The notes below the pieces were generated by a model, which saw only the letters and a program-made list of their open reading frames with translations, searched no databases and was not told the DNA's origin. A DNA stretch of 64,000 nucleotides from Sulfuriferula plumbiphila (GTDB lineage Bacteria > Pseudomonadota > Gammaproteobacteria > Burkholderiales > Sulfuriferulaceae). The position numbers and the translations under genes were made by a program. The DNA lies in assembly GCF_009938015.1 (NCBI RefSeq), contig NZ_AP021884.1, positions 1,909,501 to 1,973,500 of the forward strand, given 5' to 3'. Shown one piece after another: positions 46,855 through 58,057 of the stretch. Numbering within the stretch: the stretch's first letter is position 1; the number at the start of each line of letters is the position of its first letter.

Positions 46855-47724
46855 TTATCCACCAGACCAGCGCACACGCGCCGTTTGCGCACGCCTGAAC
46901 GCCGCTTCCAGCGCTGTTGCATCCTCTGCCGCCAAGGCTGCCCGCATCTGCTCCAGGCTTGCCTGATACTGCGCAATTTCACTTAACAATGCTTCCCGGT
47001 TCGCCAGTGCAATATCGCGCCACATTTCCGGGCTGCTGGCAGCGATGCGGGTAAAATCGCGGAAGCCGCTGGCGGCGAAGCTGAACAGGGTGTCGGCATT
47101 GTCGCGGCGGGCGATCATGTCCACCAGTGTGTAGGCCAGCAGGTGCGGCAAATGGCTGACCGTGGCGAAGATGGCATCGTGTTCGATGCTGGGCATTTCG
47201 CTGACCTTGGCACCGCAGGCTTGCCAGAGCGCGCGCACTTTTTCCATCGCAGCCTGATCCGATTGCGGCAGGGGCGTGAGGACGACATTCCTGTCTTGAT
47301 ACAGGTCAGCGCGGGCGGCACCGGCTCCGCAGGTTTCCGCACCGGCGATGGGATGGCCGGGTACGCAGTTGGGCAGGTGCGCAGCGAGGTGTTGTTGCAT
47401 CAACGCGGCCACATCCTGCTTGGTACTACCGGCGTCGGTGATGAGGGTTTCCTCACCCAGGTGCGGCGCGATGGCTTGCATCAGGACGGCCATCTGGCCA
47501 ACGGGCACGGCGAGCAGCACGACGTCCGCGCCTTGCACGGCTGTTGCGGGCGATGCGGCGATGCGGTCGATGATGCCGAGCTTGAGTGCCGCTTCAAGGT
47601 TGGCCCGGCTCCGCCCCACGCCAACCACTTCACCTACCGCAGCGGCCTGCTTCAGCGCCAGCGCGACCGAACCGCCGATCAGTCCGACACCGAATATGGC
47701 GAGTTTGTTGATGTGCGTGGTCAT
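46855..47724 (-). CDS. tyrA: Prephenate dehydrogenase
   Basis: Oxidative decarboxylation of prephenate toward tyrosine. The 289-residue protein starts [19 protein letters not shown] (NAD motif) and has [11 protein letters not shown], the substrate motif [16 protein letters not shown] and [15 protein letters not shown] with the conserved His. No chorismate mutase or ACT domain is attached, as is usual for the betaproteobacterial form. It lies between the DAHP synthase gene and aroA-cmk. Confidence 0.95.
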   Translation of the reverse strand: MTTHINKLAIFGVGLIGGSVALALKQAAAVGEVVGVGRSRANLEAALKLGIIDRIAASPATAVQGADVVLLAVPVGQMAVLMQAIAPHLGEETLITDAGSTKQDVAALMQQHLAAHLPNCVPGHPIAGAETCGAGAARADLYQDRNVVLTPLPQSDQAAMEKVRALWQACGAKVSEMPSIEHDAIFATVSHLPHLLAYTLVDMIARRDNADTLFSFAASGFRDFTRIAASSPEMWRDIALANREALLSEIAQYQASLEQMRAALAAEDATALEAAFRRAQTARVRWSGG

Positions 47725-47750
47725 TGTCTACGCCGTGTTGAAAGACATTT

Positions 47751-47817
47751 TAGCCACGGAGGGCACAGAGCACACGGCGTTTCCTTTGTGATATTTTCTC
47801 TGTGTTCTCCGTGGCGA
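47751..47817. repeat. Intergenic inverted repeat, CCACGGAG family (short copy)
   Basis: The 20-base arms 47751-47770 and 47798-47817 match as reverse complements at 17 positions around a 27-base spacer. The core GCCACGGAGGGCACAGAG is shared with the longer repeat at 777-875. It fills most of the 99-base gap between tyrA and the DAHP synthase gene. Confidence 0.8.
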
Positions 47818-47823
47818 ATGCAT

Positions 47824-48840
47824 TTAGATATCCCGGCCCAGCACCTGGGCGATGCCCTTGAGCTCGACCATCAGGTTCTTGAGCTCATCGGGATTCAGCG
47901 CCTGATCGGCGTCACACCAGGCTTCGCAGGGTTTGGGGTGCATTTCCACCAGCAGGCCGTCAGCACCGGCAGCGATGGCAGCGCGGGACAGTGCAGGCAC
48001 CATCCACGCCTTGCCGCCTGCATGGGAGGGGTCAACAATCACCGGCAAATGAGTTTCTTTTTTCAGCACCGGGATGGCAGTCACATCGAGCATGTTGCGG
48101 TAGTAAGTCTCGAAACTGCGCACGCCGCGCTCGCAGAAGATGATGTTGTGGTTGCCGCCGGCGGCAATGTATTCGGCCGCCATCAGCCACTCGGAGACGG
48201 TTGCGGACATGCCGCGCTTGAGGATGACCGGCTTGTTGGTGCGGCCCACTTCTTTGAGCAAATCGAAGTTCTGCATATTGCGCGTGCCGATCTGGATCAC
48301 GTCCACATTCCATTCCAGAAAGGTGTCGAGCATGCGCACGTCCATGAGCTCCGTCACGATGGGCAGGCCCTGTGCGTCGGCGGCCCTGCGGAACATTTCC
48401 AGGCCTTCCACGCCCTTGCCCTGGAAGCTGTAGGGGCTGGTACGCGGCTTGAAAGCGCCGCCGCGCATCAGGCGGCAACCGGCTGCTTTCACAAATCGGG
48501 CGGCGGCGTCCATCTGTTGCCGGGTTTCCACCGAGCACGGACCGCCGATAACCTGGATGGTGTTGCCGCCAAGTGGAATCCCCTTGATGTCAATGACGCT
48601 ATTTTCCTTGTGCCACTCGCGCGCCACGATCTTGTAAGGTTTGACGATATGCATGGACTGTTCCACGCCTGGCAGGGCGTCAATCAGTTCCTGATCTATA
48701 CTGCGCTCGTCGCCGATGGCGCCAATAATGGTGCGCTCAACGCCGCGCGAGATATTGGCATCGCAGCCATATTCCTTGATTTTTTTTACTACCCCGTCAA
48801 TCTGGGTTTCCGTTGCCTCGGGGCTCATTACGACGATCAT
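47824..48840 (-). CDS. aroF: DAHP synthase, type I-beta with ferredoxin-like regulatory domain
   Basis: Condenses phosphoenolpyruvate and erythrose 4-phosphate, the entry to aromatic synthesis. The 338-residue protein has an N-terminal ferredoxin-like domain ([20 protein letters not shown] to about residue 70) known in this subtype for feedback binding of aromatic amino acids. The catalytic barrel shows [51 protein letters not shown] and [12 protein letters not shown]. This is not the E. coli AroG type. Its start overlaps hisC by four bases. The symbol is used loosely. Confidence 0.9.
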   Translation of the reverse strand: MIVVMSPEATETQIDGVVKKIKEYGCDANISRGVERTIIGAIGDERSIDQELIDALPGVEQSMHIVKPYKIVAREWHKENSVIDIKGIPLGGNTIQVIGGPCSVETRQQMDAAARFVKAAGCRLMRGGAFKPRTSPYSFQGKGVEGLEMFRRAADAQGLPIVTELMDVRMLDTFLEWNVDVIQIGTRNMQNFDLLKEVGRTNKPVILKRGMSATVSEWLMAAEYIAAGGNHNIIFCERGVRSFETYYRNMLDVTAIPVLKKETHLPVIVDPSHAGGKAWMVPALSRAAIAAGADGLLVEMHPKPCEAWCDADQALNPDELKNLMVELKGIAQVLGRDI

Positions 48841-49943
48841 GCTTGCTCCTTAAGGGCGCTTTCCAGCGCCTGCAAAAATGTTGTGTTTTCAGCGGCCAGA
48901 CCGATGCTGACGCGCAGGTGTTCGGGCATGGCGTAATTGCCGATGGGGCGGACAATCACACCTTTTTCCAGCAGGCGCCGGTTCATGGCAGCGGCATTGC
49001 CGATGCGGATGGCGAGGAAGTTGCCAAACGACGGAATGTAGTCTAGCCCCATCAACAGCAGGCCCTGGGTAATCTGGCGCATACCGAGCTGGTTTAATGC
49101 GTAGCTGCGCGCGATGAAATCGGTGTCGTCGAGCGCGGCGGCAGCCGCGGCCAGCGCCAGGCTGTTGACGTTGAACGGTTGGCGCACGCGGTTCATCATG
49201 TCGGCCACCCCGCGGCTGGTCAACCCATAACCTACACGCAAACCGGCCAGACCGTAAGCTTTGGAGAAGGTGCGGCTCACCACCAGATTGGGAAAACGCT
49301 GCAGCCACGCCAGTGCCTCGGATTGTTTATCCTGCGGCAGGTATTCACCATAGGCTTCGTCCAGCACTACGATGACGTTTTCCGGCACGCGCTGCAGGAA
49401 AGCCAGCAGCTCCGGATTGGCTAGCCAGGTGCCGGTGGGGTTGTTGGGGTTGGCGATGAATACCACGCGTGTATCGGCGCGGATGGCGTCGAGCATGGCA
49501 TCGAGGTCATGACCATAGTCATGCGCGGCGGCCTCGATACCTTGCGCCCCTACTGCCTGGGTAGCGAGCGGATAGACGGCAAAAGCATGCCGGGAGAACA
49601 CCGCCGAGCTAGCCGGTGCAAGGAATGCCCGCGCCACCAGTTCCAGTACATCGTTGGAGCCGTTGCCGAGCACGATCTGCCCGCCAGGCACGCCCAGCTT
49701 GCGGGTAAGCGCGGCTTTCAACTCGAAGCCACTGCCGTCCGGATAGCGCGCGATGTCGAGCAGCGCGTTATCAATTGCGGCCAGCGCCTTGGGGCTGGGG
49801 CCGAGCGGATTTTCGTTGGATGCCAGTTTGACGATGCTGTGCTCGGCCAGGCCGAGTTCGCGTGCCACTTCTGCAATCGGCTTGCCTGGCGGATACGGCG
49901 CAATGGCGCGCACGTATTGCGGGGAAAGATCACACAGGTTCAT
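48837..49943 (-). CDS. hisC: Histidinol-phosphate aminotransferase
   Basis: A PLP aminotransferase of 368 residues. It shows the substrate end [36 protein letters not shown] and the PLP lysine in [18 protein letters not shown]. Family HisC acts in histidine synthesis, but in this position among pheA, tyrA and aroF it may also transaminate phenylpyruvate and hydroxyphenylpyruvate, a known broad specificity of HisC paralogues. It overlaps aroF by four bases and follows pheA by nine. Confidence 0.92.
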   Translation of the reverse strand: MNLCDLSPQYVRAIAPYPPGKPIAEVARELGLAEHSIVKLASNENPLGPSPKALAAIDNALLDIARYPDGSGFELKAALTRKLGVPGGQIVLGNGSNDVLELVARAFLAPASSAVFSRHAFAVYPLATQAVGAQGIEAAAHDYGHDLDAMLDAIRADTRVVFIANPNNPTGTWLANPELLAFLQRVPENVIVVLDEAYGEYLPQDKQSEALAWLQRFPNLVVSRTFSKAYGLAGLRVGYGLTSRGVADMMNRVRQPFNVNSLALAAAAAALDDTDFIARSYALNQLGMRQITQGLLLMGLDYIPSFGNFLAIRIGNAAAMNRRLLEKGVIVRPIGNYAMPEHLRVSIGLAAENTTFLQALESALKEQA

Positions 49944-49952
49944 TATTCTGGT

Positions 49953-51017
49953 CTACAGAACGCCTACCGGGTAAGCACCCAGTATTTTCAGAAACGCCGC
50001 TTTTTCCTGCAATTCAGTCAGTGCTGCGGCGACAGGCGGTTCATCGCGGTGGCCCTCCACGTCAATAAAAAACACATACTCCCACAAGCCGGAGCGCGCC
50101 GGGCGCGATTCAAATTTGGTCATGGAAACGCCATGGCGCGCCAGGGGCTGCAACAGTTCCACAACCGCGCCAGGCCGATTGTGCGCAGACATCAGCAGCG
50201 AGGTCTTGTCGTGGCCTGAGGGAGTCGCATCATGCTTGCCTATCACCAGGAAGCGGGTGGTGTTGTCAGGGTCGTCTTCAATATTCTCGGCCAGGCGCTG
50301 CAAGTCATACAGTTCGGCGGCTGCCTCACCTGCAACTGCCAGTGCGGCAGGGTCGGCTGCGGCCATGCGCGCCGCTTCGGCGTTGCTCGCCACGGGTACG
50401 CGCGGCACGCCGGCCAGATTGCGGTTGAGCCATTCATGGCACTGCGCCAGCGACTGGCTGTGCGAATAAAGCACCGCGACGCCGTCCAGGCCGGGCACTT
50501 TGCGCAACAGGTGCTGATGGATGCGTAGCGCCACCTCACCACAGATTTTCAAAGGGGTGTCCTGCAATAAATCCAGGGTACGGTTGATGGCGCCTTCAGT
50601 GGAGTTTTCCACCGGCACCACGCCGTAGTCCGCCCTAGCGGAGGCCACGTCGTGAAACACCTCGTCTATCGAGGCGCAGGGCGTGGGGGCGGCAGCATGG
50701 CCAAAGTGCTTCTGCGCGGCAGCCTGGCTGAACGTACCCAATGGCCCCAGAAATGCAACCGACAGCGGTTTTTCCAGTGCCAGGCAGGCCGACATGATTT
50801 CGCGGAACAGGCGCGCGGCCGTTTCGTCCGTCAAGGGGCCGGGGTTGCGTTCCTTGATGCGGCGCAGCACCTGGGCTTCGCGCTCGGGACGATATACCGT
50901 GCCATTTTTCAGACGGCCGATGGTCTGGGCGCGGGCGGCGCGCTGGTTGATGAGATTAAGGATTTCGACATCCAGCGCATCAATTTCGGCGCGTAATTGT
51001 TGTAAATCTTCAGCCAT
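49953..51017 (-). CDS. pheA: Chorismate mutase / prephenate dehydratase (P-protein)
   Basis: A 354-residue bifunctional enzyme of phenylalanine synthesis. Residues 1-90 are an AroQ-type chorismate mutase (LRAEIDALDVEILNLINQRA). Residues about 90-270 form the dehydratase with AFLGPLGTFSQAAAQKHFG, VPVENSTEGAINRTLDLL and the catalytic TRFLVIG. The C-terminus is an ACT domain (KTSLLMSAHNRPGAVVELLQ and KFESRPARSGLWEYVFFID) that binds phenylalanine for feedback. Two bases separate it from the serA stop. Confidence 0.96.
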   Translation of the reverse strand: MAEDLQQLRAEIDALDVEILNLINQRAARAQTIGRLKNGTVYRPEREAQVLRRIKERNPGPLTDETAARLFREIMSACLALEKPLSVAFLGPLGTFSQAAAQKHFGHAAAPTPCASIDEVFHDVASARADYGVVPVENSTEGAINRTLDLLQDTPLKICGEVALRIHQHLLRKVPGLDGVAVLYSHSQSLAQCHEWLNRNLAGVPRVPVASNAEAARMAAADPAALAVAGEAAAELYDLQRLAENIEDDPDNTTRFLVIGKHDATPSGHDKTSLLMSAHNRPGAVVELLQPLARHGVSMTKFESRPARSGLWEYVFFIDVEGHRDEPPVAAALTELQEKAAFLKILGAYPVGVL

Positions 51018-51019
51018 GG

Positions 51020-52198
51020 TTACGCCGTGGGCAAATAGCGCACTGCCAGCACGCCGCTAATGGCACACAGCTCTTCCACTACCGAATCGGGAACACTGCT
51101 ATCCACATCCACCAGGGTATAAGCCATGTCGCCCCTGGATTTGTTTACCATGTTGTGGATATTGAGCCCGGCATTCGCCATCGCGGTGGAAATCTGGCCC
51201 AGCATGTTGGGCACATTGGCATTGGCGATGGCCACACGGTAGGCCGATTCGCGCGGCATGTTCACGTTGGGAAAATTGACGGCGTTGAGGATGTTGCCGT
51301 TTTCCAGATAATCGGTCACCTGCTCGGCCACCATCACCGCGCAGTTTTCCTCGGCTTCGCCGGTAGAGGCCCCCAGGTGCGGCAGGCACACCACGCCAGG
51401 CTGGCGCTGCAGCGCATTGGCAGGAAAGTCGTTGAGGTAAGCATGCAGCTGGCCGGATTGCAGGCCGGCCAGCGCGGCGGCGTTGTCCACAATACCTTCG
51501 CGGGCAAAGTTAAGCAGTACCGTGCCCGGCTGCATCATGGCGATACGCTCGGCATTGATCAGGTTACGCGTGGCGTCCAGCAGCGGAACATGTAGCGTAA
51601 TAAAGTCAGCGGCTTTCACCACTTCTTCCACACTGTTGGCTTTTTTGACCCGGGCAGGCAGGCGCCAGGCAGCCTCTACCGTAATCGCCGGGTCGAAGCC
51701 GATGACGTTCATGCCGAGCTTGATGGCGGCATCGGCCACCAGCGAGCCAATCGCCCCCAGGCCGATCACGCCGAGGGTGCGGCCGGGCAGCTCGCTCCCG
51801 GCAAAAGCTTTCTTGCCCGCCTCGGTGGCCTTGTGCATTTCTTCGTCGCTGCCGGTGAGGGTTTCCACAAACCGGATTGCCGGAATCAGGTTGCGCGCAC
51901 CCATCAGCATGCCCGCGATGACCAGTTCCTTGACCGCATTGGCATTGGCGCCAGGGGCATTGAACACCGGCACGCCGCGCTCGGACAGTTTTTTCACCGG
52001 GATGTTGTTGGTGCCGGCACCGGCACGGCCAATCGCCAGCACCGAGGCGGGGATATCCATCTCGCGCAGGTTGGCGGAGCGCACCAGAATCGCATCCGGC
52101 TGCACCACATCGCTGCCCACGACATAGCTCGCGGGCAGGCGCGCCAGTCCCCGCTTGGAAATGGTGTTCAGGATCAGGACTTGAAAAGTCTTAGGCAT
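51020..52198 (-). CDS. serA: D-3-phosphoglycerate dehydrogenase
   Basis: First enzyme of serine synthesis, 392 residues. The NAD domain has LGVIGLGAIGSLVADAAIKL, the active site shows GRAGAGTNNIPV with the substrate-binding region, LNFAREGIVD and the catalytic His in CLPHLGASTGEAEENCA. A C-terminal ACT domain (residues about 315-392, VPNMLGQISTAMANAGLNIH) is the regulatory serine-binding type. Its start overlaps the serC stop by eight bases. Its place between serC and pheA differs from the gyrA-serC-pheA order I recall as common in betaproteobacteria. Confidence 0.94.
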   Translation of the reverse strand: MPKTFQVLILNTISKRGLARLPASYVVGSDVVQPDAILVRSANLREMDIPASVLAIGRAGAGTNNIPVKKLSERGVPVFNAPGANANAVKELVIAGMLMGARNLIPAIRFVETLTGSDEEMHKATEAGKKAFAGSELPGRTLGVIGLGAIGSLVADAAIKLGMNVIGFDPAITVEAAWRLPARVKKANSVEEVVKAADFITLHVPLLDATRNLINAERIAMMQPGTVLLNFAREGIVDNAAALAGLQSGQLHAYLNDFPANALQRQPGVVCLPHLGASTGEAEENCAVMVAEQVTDYLENGNILNAVNFPNVNMPRESAYRVAIANANVPNMLGQISTAMANAGLNIHNMVNKSRGDMAYTLVDVDSSVPDSVVEELCAISGVLAVRYLPTA

Positions 52199-53279
52199 TT
52201 TTCTGCTCGAAAGCTTTCATGTAATCCACCAGCGCCGCCACACCCTCGATCGGCATGGCGTTGTAGATGGAGGCGCGCATGCCGCCCACCGAGCGATGGC
52301 CTTTTAGCTGCAGCAGGCCATGCTCCCTGGCACCTTTGAGAAAAGCCTCGTCCAGCGCGGCGTCTTTCAGGGTGAACGGGATATTCATGCGCGAACGGTT
52401 GTCGCGCGCCACCGGGCTGGCGTAGAAGTCGGTCGCGTCAAGATAGTTATAGAGCAAATCGGCTTTGGCGATGTTGCGCTTCTCCATCTCGGCCAGCCCG
52501 CCTTCGCGCTTCAGCAACTGGAACACCAGCCCGGCGATGTACATGGCGTAGGTGGGCGGGGTGTTATACATGGATTCATTGTCGGCATGGGTCTTGTAGT
52601 CAAACATGGTGGGCGTACCTGCCACGGCCTGGCCGATCAGGTCTTCGCGCACAATGACGATGGTCAGTCCGGCCGGCCCGATGTTTTTCTGCGCACCGGC
52701 GTAAATCAGGCCAAATTGGCTCACATCAACCGGGCGCGACAAAATGGTGGACGACATATCCGCCACCAGCGGCACATTGCCAGTCTGCGGCGTCCAGAAG
52801 ATTTCCACGCCGCCGATGGTTTCATTCGGCGTGTAATGCACAAAGGCCGCATCGGGATCGAGCTTCCAGGCATCCTGGCCAGGCGCGTAGCTGAAGTTCT
52901 TGTGTTCGCTGCTCGCCACCACATTGACCGCGCCGTAACGCTTGGCTTCCTTGATGGCTTTTTTCGACCATTCACCGGTGTTGAGATAATCCATACTGGC
53001 TTTGCCGCGCAGCAGGTTCATCGGCACCATGGCAAATTGCGAGGATGCGCCGCCCTGCAGGAACAGCACCTTGTAGTTGGCAGGGATCCCCATCAACTCG
53101 CGCAGGTCGGCTTCCATCTGGGCGGCGATTCCCATGAATTCCTTGCCGCGATGGCTCATCTCCATCACCGACATGCCGCTGCCATGCCAATCCACCAATT
53201 CGTCGCGGGCTTGTTCGAGCACAGCTTTCGGCAATACCGCAGGGCCAGCGCTGAAGTTGTAAATATCACTCATCATCAA
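52191..53279 (-). CDS. serC: Phosphoserine aminotransferase
   Basis: The second serine-pathway enzyme, also used in pyridoxine synthesis. The 362-residue protein shows YNFSAGPAVLPKAVLEQA, the conserved GMSVMEMSHRGKEF, LFLQGGASSQFAMVPMNLL, and the PLP lysine in IYAGAQKNIGPAGLTIVIV. The C-terminal HRSVGGMRASIYNAMP is family-typical. It lies 44 bases behind gyrA and overlaps serA by eight bases. Confidence 0.97.
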   Translation of the reverse strand: MMMSDIYNFSAGPAVLPKAVLEQARDELVDWHGSGMSVMEMSHRGKEFMGIAAQMEADLRELMGIPANYKVLFLQGGASSQFAMVPMNLLRGKASMDYLNTGEWSKKAIKEAKRYGAVNVVASSEHKNFSYAPGQDAWKLDPDAAFVHYTPNETIGGVEIFWTPQTGNVPLVADMSSTILSRPVDVSQFGLIYAGAQKNIGPAGLTIVIVREDLIGQAVAGTPTMFDYKTHADNESMYNTPPTYAMYIAGLVFQLLKREGGLAEMEKRNIAKADLLYNYLDATDFYASPVARDNRSRMNIPFTLKDAALDEAFLKGAREHGLLQLKGHRSVGGMRASIYNAMPIEGVAALVDYMKAFEQKNA

Positions 53280-53323
53280 TACCTTAAGATTCGTTTTTAA
53301 TCTTTAAAATCAAACAATCAGGT

Positions 53324-55879
53324 TCAGCATTCTTCGTCGTCACGTTCCAGCACCCGTTCCAGGCCGATGAGCTTTTGCCCGTCATCGAGGTTAATCAGGG
53401 TAACGCCCTGCGTGGCGCGTCCCATCTCGCGCATTTCATTGACACGGGTACGGATCAGCACGCCGCCATCGGTAATCAGCATGATCTCGTCGTCCGGTTC
53501 GACCAGAGTAGCAGCAACCACACGTCCATTGCGTGGCGTAGTCTGGATCGCGATCATGCCTTGCGTGCCCCGGCCGTGGCGAGTGTATTCGCCAATATTG
53601 GTGCGTTTGCCATAGCCGTTTTCAGTCGCAGTGAGTACGGATTGCTGTTCGTTCTCTGCGACCAGCAAGGAAATGACCTTCTGCCCGGGCGCAAGTTTCA
53701 TGCCGCGCACGCCGCGTGCACCGCGCCCCATGACGCGCACGTCATTCTCGTCGAAGCGCACCGCCTTGCCGCCATCCGAAAACAGCATGATGTCGTGACT
53801 GCCTTCGGTGACGGCAACCCCAACGAGGTAGTCGCCCTCGTCCAGCCCCACGGCGATGATACCGGCGCGGCGCGGGTTGGAGAACTCGGACAGCGCGGTT
53901 TTCTTGACCACGCCGTGGGCGGTGGCCATGAATACATAGCGGTTATCGGCGAATTCCCTGACCGGCAGGATGGCATTGATTTTCTCGCCTTCCGACAGTG
54001 ACAACAGATTGACGATGGGCTTGCCGCGCGAAATGCGGCTGCCCTGCGGCACCTCGTAGACCTTGACCCAATATACCTTGCCAAAATTGGAGAAGCACAG
54101 GATGTAGTCGTGGCTGTTGGCGATGAACAGGCGCTCGATGAAATCGTCTTCTTTGGTCGGTGCGGCCTGCTTGCCGCGTCCACCGCGTTTTTGCGCGCTG
54201 TAATCGTCCAGCGGCTGCGACTTCATGTAGCCGCCGTGGGACAGCGTCACCACCATGTCCTGCGGCGTGATCAGGTCTTCCACACTCAAATCCTGGGCGT
54301 AGACAACGATCTCGGAACGGCGCTTGTCGCCGAATTGCTGCTTCACCAGGCCAATTTCGTCGGTGATGATGGCGGTAATGCGCTCGGGCTGGGCGAGAAT
54401 GTCAAGCAGGTCGGCGATTTTGGCGACCACCTCTTTGTATTCGCTGAGTATCTTGTCCTGCTCCAGCCCGGTCAGGCGTTGCAGGCGCAGCTCCAGAATG
54501 GCTTGCGCCTGCGCATCAGACAGCCGGTAGCCGTCTTTGGAGAAACCAAACTCGATTGCCAGCCCCTCGGGGCGGAAGGCATTGGCGTCGGCCACTGCGC
54601 GGGACAGCATTTCCTCCACCAGTTGCGAGCGCCAGGTTTTGGCCATCAGGCCTTCCTTGGCTACAGCCGGCGTGGGCGCAGCCTTGATCAGAGCGATGAT
54701 TTCGTCCACATTGGACAGCGCCACCGCCAGACCTTCCAGGATGTGGCCGCGCTCGCGCGCTTTTTTCAGCTCGAATACGGTGCGCCGCGTGACCACCTCG
54801 CGGCGGTGACGCAGGAAAGCAACCAGCATCTGCTTCAGGTTCAACAGGCGCGGCTGGTTATCCACCAGTGCCACCATGTTCATGCCGAAGCTGTCCTGCA
54901 TCTGCGTGTGCTTGTACAGGTTGTTGAGCACCACCTCGGGCACTTCGCCGCGTTTCAGCTCGATCACCACGCGCATGCCCGACTTGTCCGATTCGTCGCG
55001 CAGGTCGGAGATGCCTTCCATTTTCTTTTCGCGCACCAGCTCGCCGATCTTGATCAGCAGGTTGGCCTTGTTCACCTGGTAGGGCAGCTCGTCGATGATG
55101 ATGGACTGGCGGTTGCCGCCCTTGTCCAGGTCTTCGAAATGGGTGCGCGCGCGGATCACCACGCGGCCACGGCCGGTGCGGTAGCCTTCGCGCACGCCGA
55201 CCAGTCCGTAAATGATGCCCGCGGTAGGGAAATCCGGGGCCTTGATGATATCAATCAGCGCTTCGATATCGGTTTCCGGGTTATCCAGCAGGGTAAGACA
55301 GGCATCGCACACATCGGTCAGGTTGTGCGGCGGGATATTGGTCGCCATGCCGACCGCGATACCGGACGAACCGTTAATCAGCAGATTGGGGATCTTGGCC
55401 GGCAGAATCAGCGGCTCGTGCTCGGAACCGTCATAGTTCGGGCCGAAATTCACCGTTTCCTTGTCGAGATCGGCCAGCAGCTCGTGGGCGATCCTGGACA
55501 TGCGGATTTCGGTGTAACGCATGGCCGCCGCGTTATCACCGTCCACCGAACCGAAGTTGCCCTGGCCGTCGACCAGCGGATAACGCAGGGAGAAGTCCTG
55601 TGCCATGCGCACGATGGTGTCGTACACGGCGGTGTCGCCGTGCGGGTGGTATTTACCGATCACGTCGCCCACGATGCGCGCCGACTTCTTGTAGGCCTTG
55701 TTCCAGTCGTTGGACAACTCGTGCATGGCAAACAGCACGCGGCGGTGCACCGGCTTCAGGCCGTCGCGCACATCGGGCAGGGCACGCCCCACAATCACGC
55801 TCATCGCGTAATCAAGGTAGGAGCGGCGCATTTCCTCTTCGAGGCTGACGGGAAGCGTTTCTTTAGCGAAAGATTCCAT
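53324..55879 (-). CDS. gyrA: DNA gyrase subunit A
   Basis: GyrA cuts and rejoins DNA during supercoiling. From ATG 55879 it has 851 residues. The catalytic Tyr lies in [14 protein letters not shown], and the quinolone region reads [20 protein letters not shown], with Thr where E. coli has Ser83 and the Asp87 position kept. The GyrA box QKRGGRGK marks it as gyrase rather than topoisomerase IV. The C-terminal beta-pinwheel ends in an acidic tail RDDEEC. Codons upstream of 55879 are open but not conserved. Confidence 0.97.
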   Translation of the reverse strand: MESFAKETLPVSLEEEMRRSYLDYAMSVIVGRALPDVRDGLKPVHRRVLFAMHELSNDWNKAYKKSARIVGDVIGKYHPHGDTAVYDTIVRMAQDFSLRYPLVDGQGNFGSVDGDNAAAMRYTEIRMSRIAHELLADLDKETVNFGPNYDGSEHEPLILPAKIPNLLINGSSGIAVGMATNIPPHNLTDVCDACLTLLDNPETDIEALIDIIKAPDFPTAGIIYGLVGVREGYRTGRGRVVIRARTHFEDLDKGGNRQSIIIDELPYQVNKANLLIKIGELVREKKMEGISDLRDESDKSGMRVVIELKRGEVPEVVLNNLYKHTQMQDSFGMNMVALVDNQPRLLNLKQMLVAFLRHRREVVTRRTVFELKKARERGHILEGLAVALSNVDEIIALIKAAPTPAVAKEGLMAKTWRSQLVEEMLSRAVADANAFRPEGLAIEFGFSKDGYRLSDAQAQAILELRLQRLTGLEQDKILSEYKEVVAKIADLLDILAQPERITAIITDEIGLVKQQFGDKRRSEIVVYAQDLSVEDLITPQDMVVTLSHGGYMKSQPLDDYSAQKRGGRGKQAAPTKEDDFIERLFIANSHDYILCFSNFGKVYWVKVYEVPQGSRISRGKPIVNLLSLSEGEKINAILPVREFADNRYVFMATAHGVVKKTALSEFSNPRRAGIIAVGLDEGDYLVGVAVTEGSHDIMLFSDGGKAVRFDENDVRVMGRGARGVRGMKLAPGQKVISLLVAENEQQSVLTATENGYGKRTNIGEYTRHGRGTQGMIAIQTTPRNGRVVAATLVEPDDEIMLITDGGVLIRTRVNEMREMGRATQGVTLINLDDGQKLIGLERVLERDDEEC

Positions 55880-56020
55880 TGAGCGGTCTGGTTTTATGAG
55901 GGAGCGGAAAACCATGCGATTCTAGCATGCGCAGCCTACCCGGCAAAACCAGCCGCTCGCCAGCCTTGTCAGGCGGCGGGCGGGCCTTTATAGTGCGGCG
56001 AACCTGCTCAAATATTGATC

Positions 56021-57346
56021 ATGCCAGAAACCCCCGCTCACTCTATCGAAACCCTTATCGAAGCCCGCTGGGTCATCCCCGTCGAACCGTCCGGCACGCT
56101 GCTCACCGATCACAGCGTGGCCGTGGACGGTGGCCGTATTGTCGCCATCCTGCCCACTGAAGAAGCGCGCCGCCATTTTGTGGCACAGCGCTACCACCGG
56201 CTCACCGACCATGCGTTGATCCCCGGCCTGATCAACCTGCACACTCATGCGGCAATGACACTGTTGCGCGGCTACGCCGACGACCTGCCGCTGATGGAAT
56301 GGCTGAAAGGGCACATCTGGCCGACGGAGAACCGCCATATCTCGCCCGATTTCGTACGCGACGGCACGCGCATCGCCTGCGCCGAAATGCTGCGCGGTGG
56401 CACCACCTGTTTCAACGACATGTATTTTTTCCCGGAAGCGGTGGCGGAGGCGGCGCTGGGAGCGGGGATGCGCGCCGCTATCGGACTCATCGTGATTGAT
56501 TTCCCGACGGCTTATGCAGGCGACTCCGACGACTACCTCAACAAGGGCTTCGCCCTGCGCGACCGCCTGCGCGATGAGCCGTTGCTCTGCTTCACCCTCG
56601 CCCCGCACGCGCCCTATACCGTAGGCGACAAGACCTTCGGGAAAATCGCCACTTTCGCCAGCCAGCTGGACTTGCCGATTCACGTTCATCTGCACGAAAC
56701 CGAGGACGAGATCCGCCAGAGCCTGGCGCAGCACAATCTGCGCCCGCTGGCACGGCTGCATAACCTGGGCTTGCTGGGTCCCGGTCTCATCGCCGTCCAT
56801 GGCGTGCACCTGACGCCCGATGAGCAGGCCCTGCTGGCCGAACAAGGCTGCCACGTGGCACATTGCCCGGCCTCCAACCTCAAGCTCGCCAGCGGTTTTG
56901 CGCCGGTCGTGGCGCTGGCCGGACAGGGCGTCAACATCGGCATCGGCACCGACGGTGCGGCCAGCAACAACAAGCTCGACATGTTCAGCGAGATGCGTCT
57001 GGCCGCCCTGCTCGCCAAAGGTGTGGCCAACGCCGCCGCCCTGCCCGCCCATGCCGCGCTGCAAATGGCCACGCTTAACGGCGCACGCGCCTTGGGCCTG
57101 GACGACAGTATCGGCTCGCTCGCGCCCGGCAAGCTGGCTGATATAGTAGCGGTGGATTTATCCGGCATCGAGACCCAGCCCTGCTTCGACCCGATATCCA
57201 CCCTGGTTTACGCTGCCGGGCGCGAACAGGTCAGCCACGTCTGGGTGGGCGGCGAACTGCGCCTCGACAGCCGCCAGCTCACCCGCCTGGACGAACGGGA
57301 ACTTAAGTTGACCGCCAACGTCTGGCAATCACGGATTACGCACTGA
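56021..57346 (+). CDS. mtaD: TRZ/ATZ-family amidohydrolase, MtaD-like deaminase
   Basis: A metal-dependent deaminase of 441 residues, most like 5'-methylthioadenosine/S-adenosylhomocysteine deaminase. The metal ligands appear in INLHTHAAMTLLRG, then HVHLHETEDEI, the His in AVHGVHLT and the Asp in IGIGTDGAASNNKLDM. ATG at 56021 is preferred over a TTG two codons earlier. It begins mtaD-ubiG-gph, a conserved betaproteobacterial trio; UbiG produces S-adenosylhomocysteine, so salvage of that by-product would fit the neighbourhood. Substrate inferred. Confidence 0.85.
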   Translation: MPETPAHSIETLIEARWVIPVEPSGTLLTDHSVAVDGGRIVAILPTEEARRHFVAQRYHRLTDHALIPGLINLHTHAAMTLLRGYADDLPLMEWLKGHIWPTENRHISPDFVRDGTRIACAEMLRGGTTCFNDMYFFPEAVAEAALGAGMRAAIGLIVIDFPTAYAGDSDDYLNKGFALRDRLRDEPLLCFTLAPHAPYTVGDKTFGKIATFASQLDLPIHVHLHETEDEIRQSLAQHNLRPLARLHNLGLLGPGLIAVHGVHLTPDEQALLAEQGCHVAHCPASNLKLASGFAPVVALAGQGVNIGIGTDGAASNNKLDMFSEMRLAALLAKGVANAAALPAHAALQMATLNGARALGLDDSIGSLAPGKLADIVAVDLSGIETQPCFDPISTLVYAAGREQVSHVWVGGELRLDSRQLTRLDERELKLTANVWQSRITH

Positions 57347-57358
57347 AAGAGAAAAACC

Positions 57359-58057
57359 ATGAGCAACGCCGACCAACTGGAACTCGACAAATTCAGCGCC
57401 CTCGCCCACAAATGGTGGGATCCCAACAGCGAATTCAAGCCCCTGCACGAGATCAACCCGCTGCGCCTGGACTACATTGACCGCCTGGCCAGCCTGAACG
57501 GCAAAACCGTCCTCGACGTTGGCTGCGGCGGCGGCATTCTGACGGAGAGCATGGCCGGGCGCGGGGCCATAGTCACCGGCATCGATCTGGCGGAAAAATC
57601 CCTCAAAGTCGCCAGACTGCACCTGATCGAATCCGGCGCCAAGGTGGACTACCGGTGCACCCCGGTGGAAACGCTGGCGGCTGAGCATCCTGCCAGTTTC
57701 GATGTCATCACCTGCATGGAAATGCTCGAACACGTACCCAACCCGGAATCCGTGGTGCGCGCCTGCGCCGAGCTTGTCAGGCCGGGCGGCTGGGTGTTTT
57801 TTTCCACCCTTAACCGCAACCCGAAAAGCTACCTGTTCGCGATCATCGGCGCGGAGTATGTGCTCAATTTACTGCCGCGCGGCACGCACGATTACGCCAG
57901 ATTCATCAAACCATCCGAGCTGTCGCGCTTTGCACGTGGCGCCGGGCTGGCGGTGAACGACCTCATCGGCATGACCTACAGCCCGCTTACCAAGGTCTAC
58001 AAGCTGGAACACGATACCGCCGTGAACTACACCATCGCCTGCCGCCGCCATGGTTAA
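57359..58057 (+). CDS. ubiG: Ubiquinone biosynthesis O-methyltransferase UbiG
   Basis: UbiG makes both O-methylations of the ubiquinone ring. The 232-residue sequence has [20 protein letters not shown], the SAM motif [19 protein letters not shown], and [20 protein letters not shown]. The end [10 protein letters not shown] matches the family. It starts 12 bases after the deaminase gene and its stop overlaps gph by eight bases. Confidence 0.97.
   Translation: MSNADQLELDKFSALAHKWWDPNSEFKPLHEINPLRLDYIDRLASLNGKTVLDVGCGGGILTESMAGRGAIVTGIDLAEKSLKVARLHLIESGAKVDYRCTPVETLAAEHPASFDVITCMEMLEHVPNPESVVRACAELVRPGGWVFFSTLNRNPKSYLFAIIGAEYVLNLLPRGTHDYARFIKPSELSRFARGAGLAVNDLIGMTYSPLTKVYKLEHDTAVNYTIACRRHG

Noticed and set aside
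55600-55650. Thr at the Ser83 position of GyrA as a quinolone-resistance change
   Set aside because: Thr at this position is natural in several bacterial groups and the neighbouring Asp is kept; sequence alone does not support resistance.
54110-55882. Long open frame opposite gyrA (about 590 codons)
   Set aside because: Antisense shadow of gyrA without recognisable domains or ribosome-binding site.
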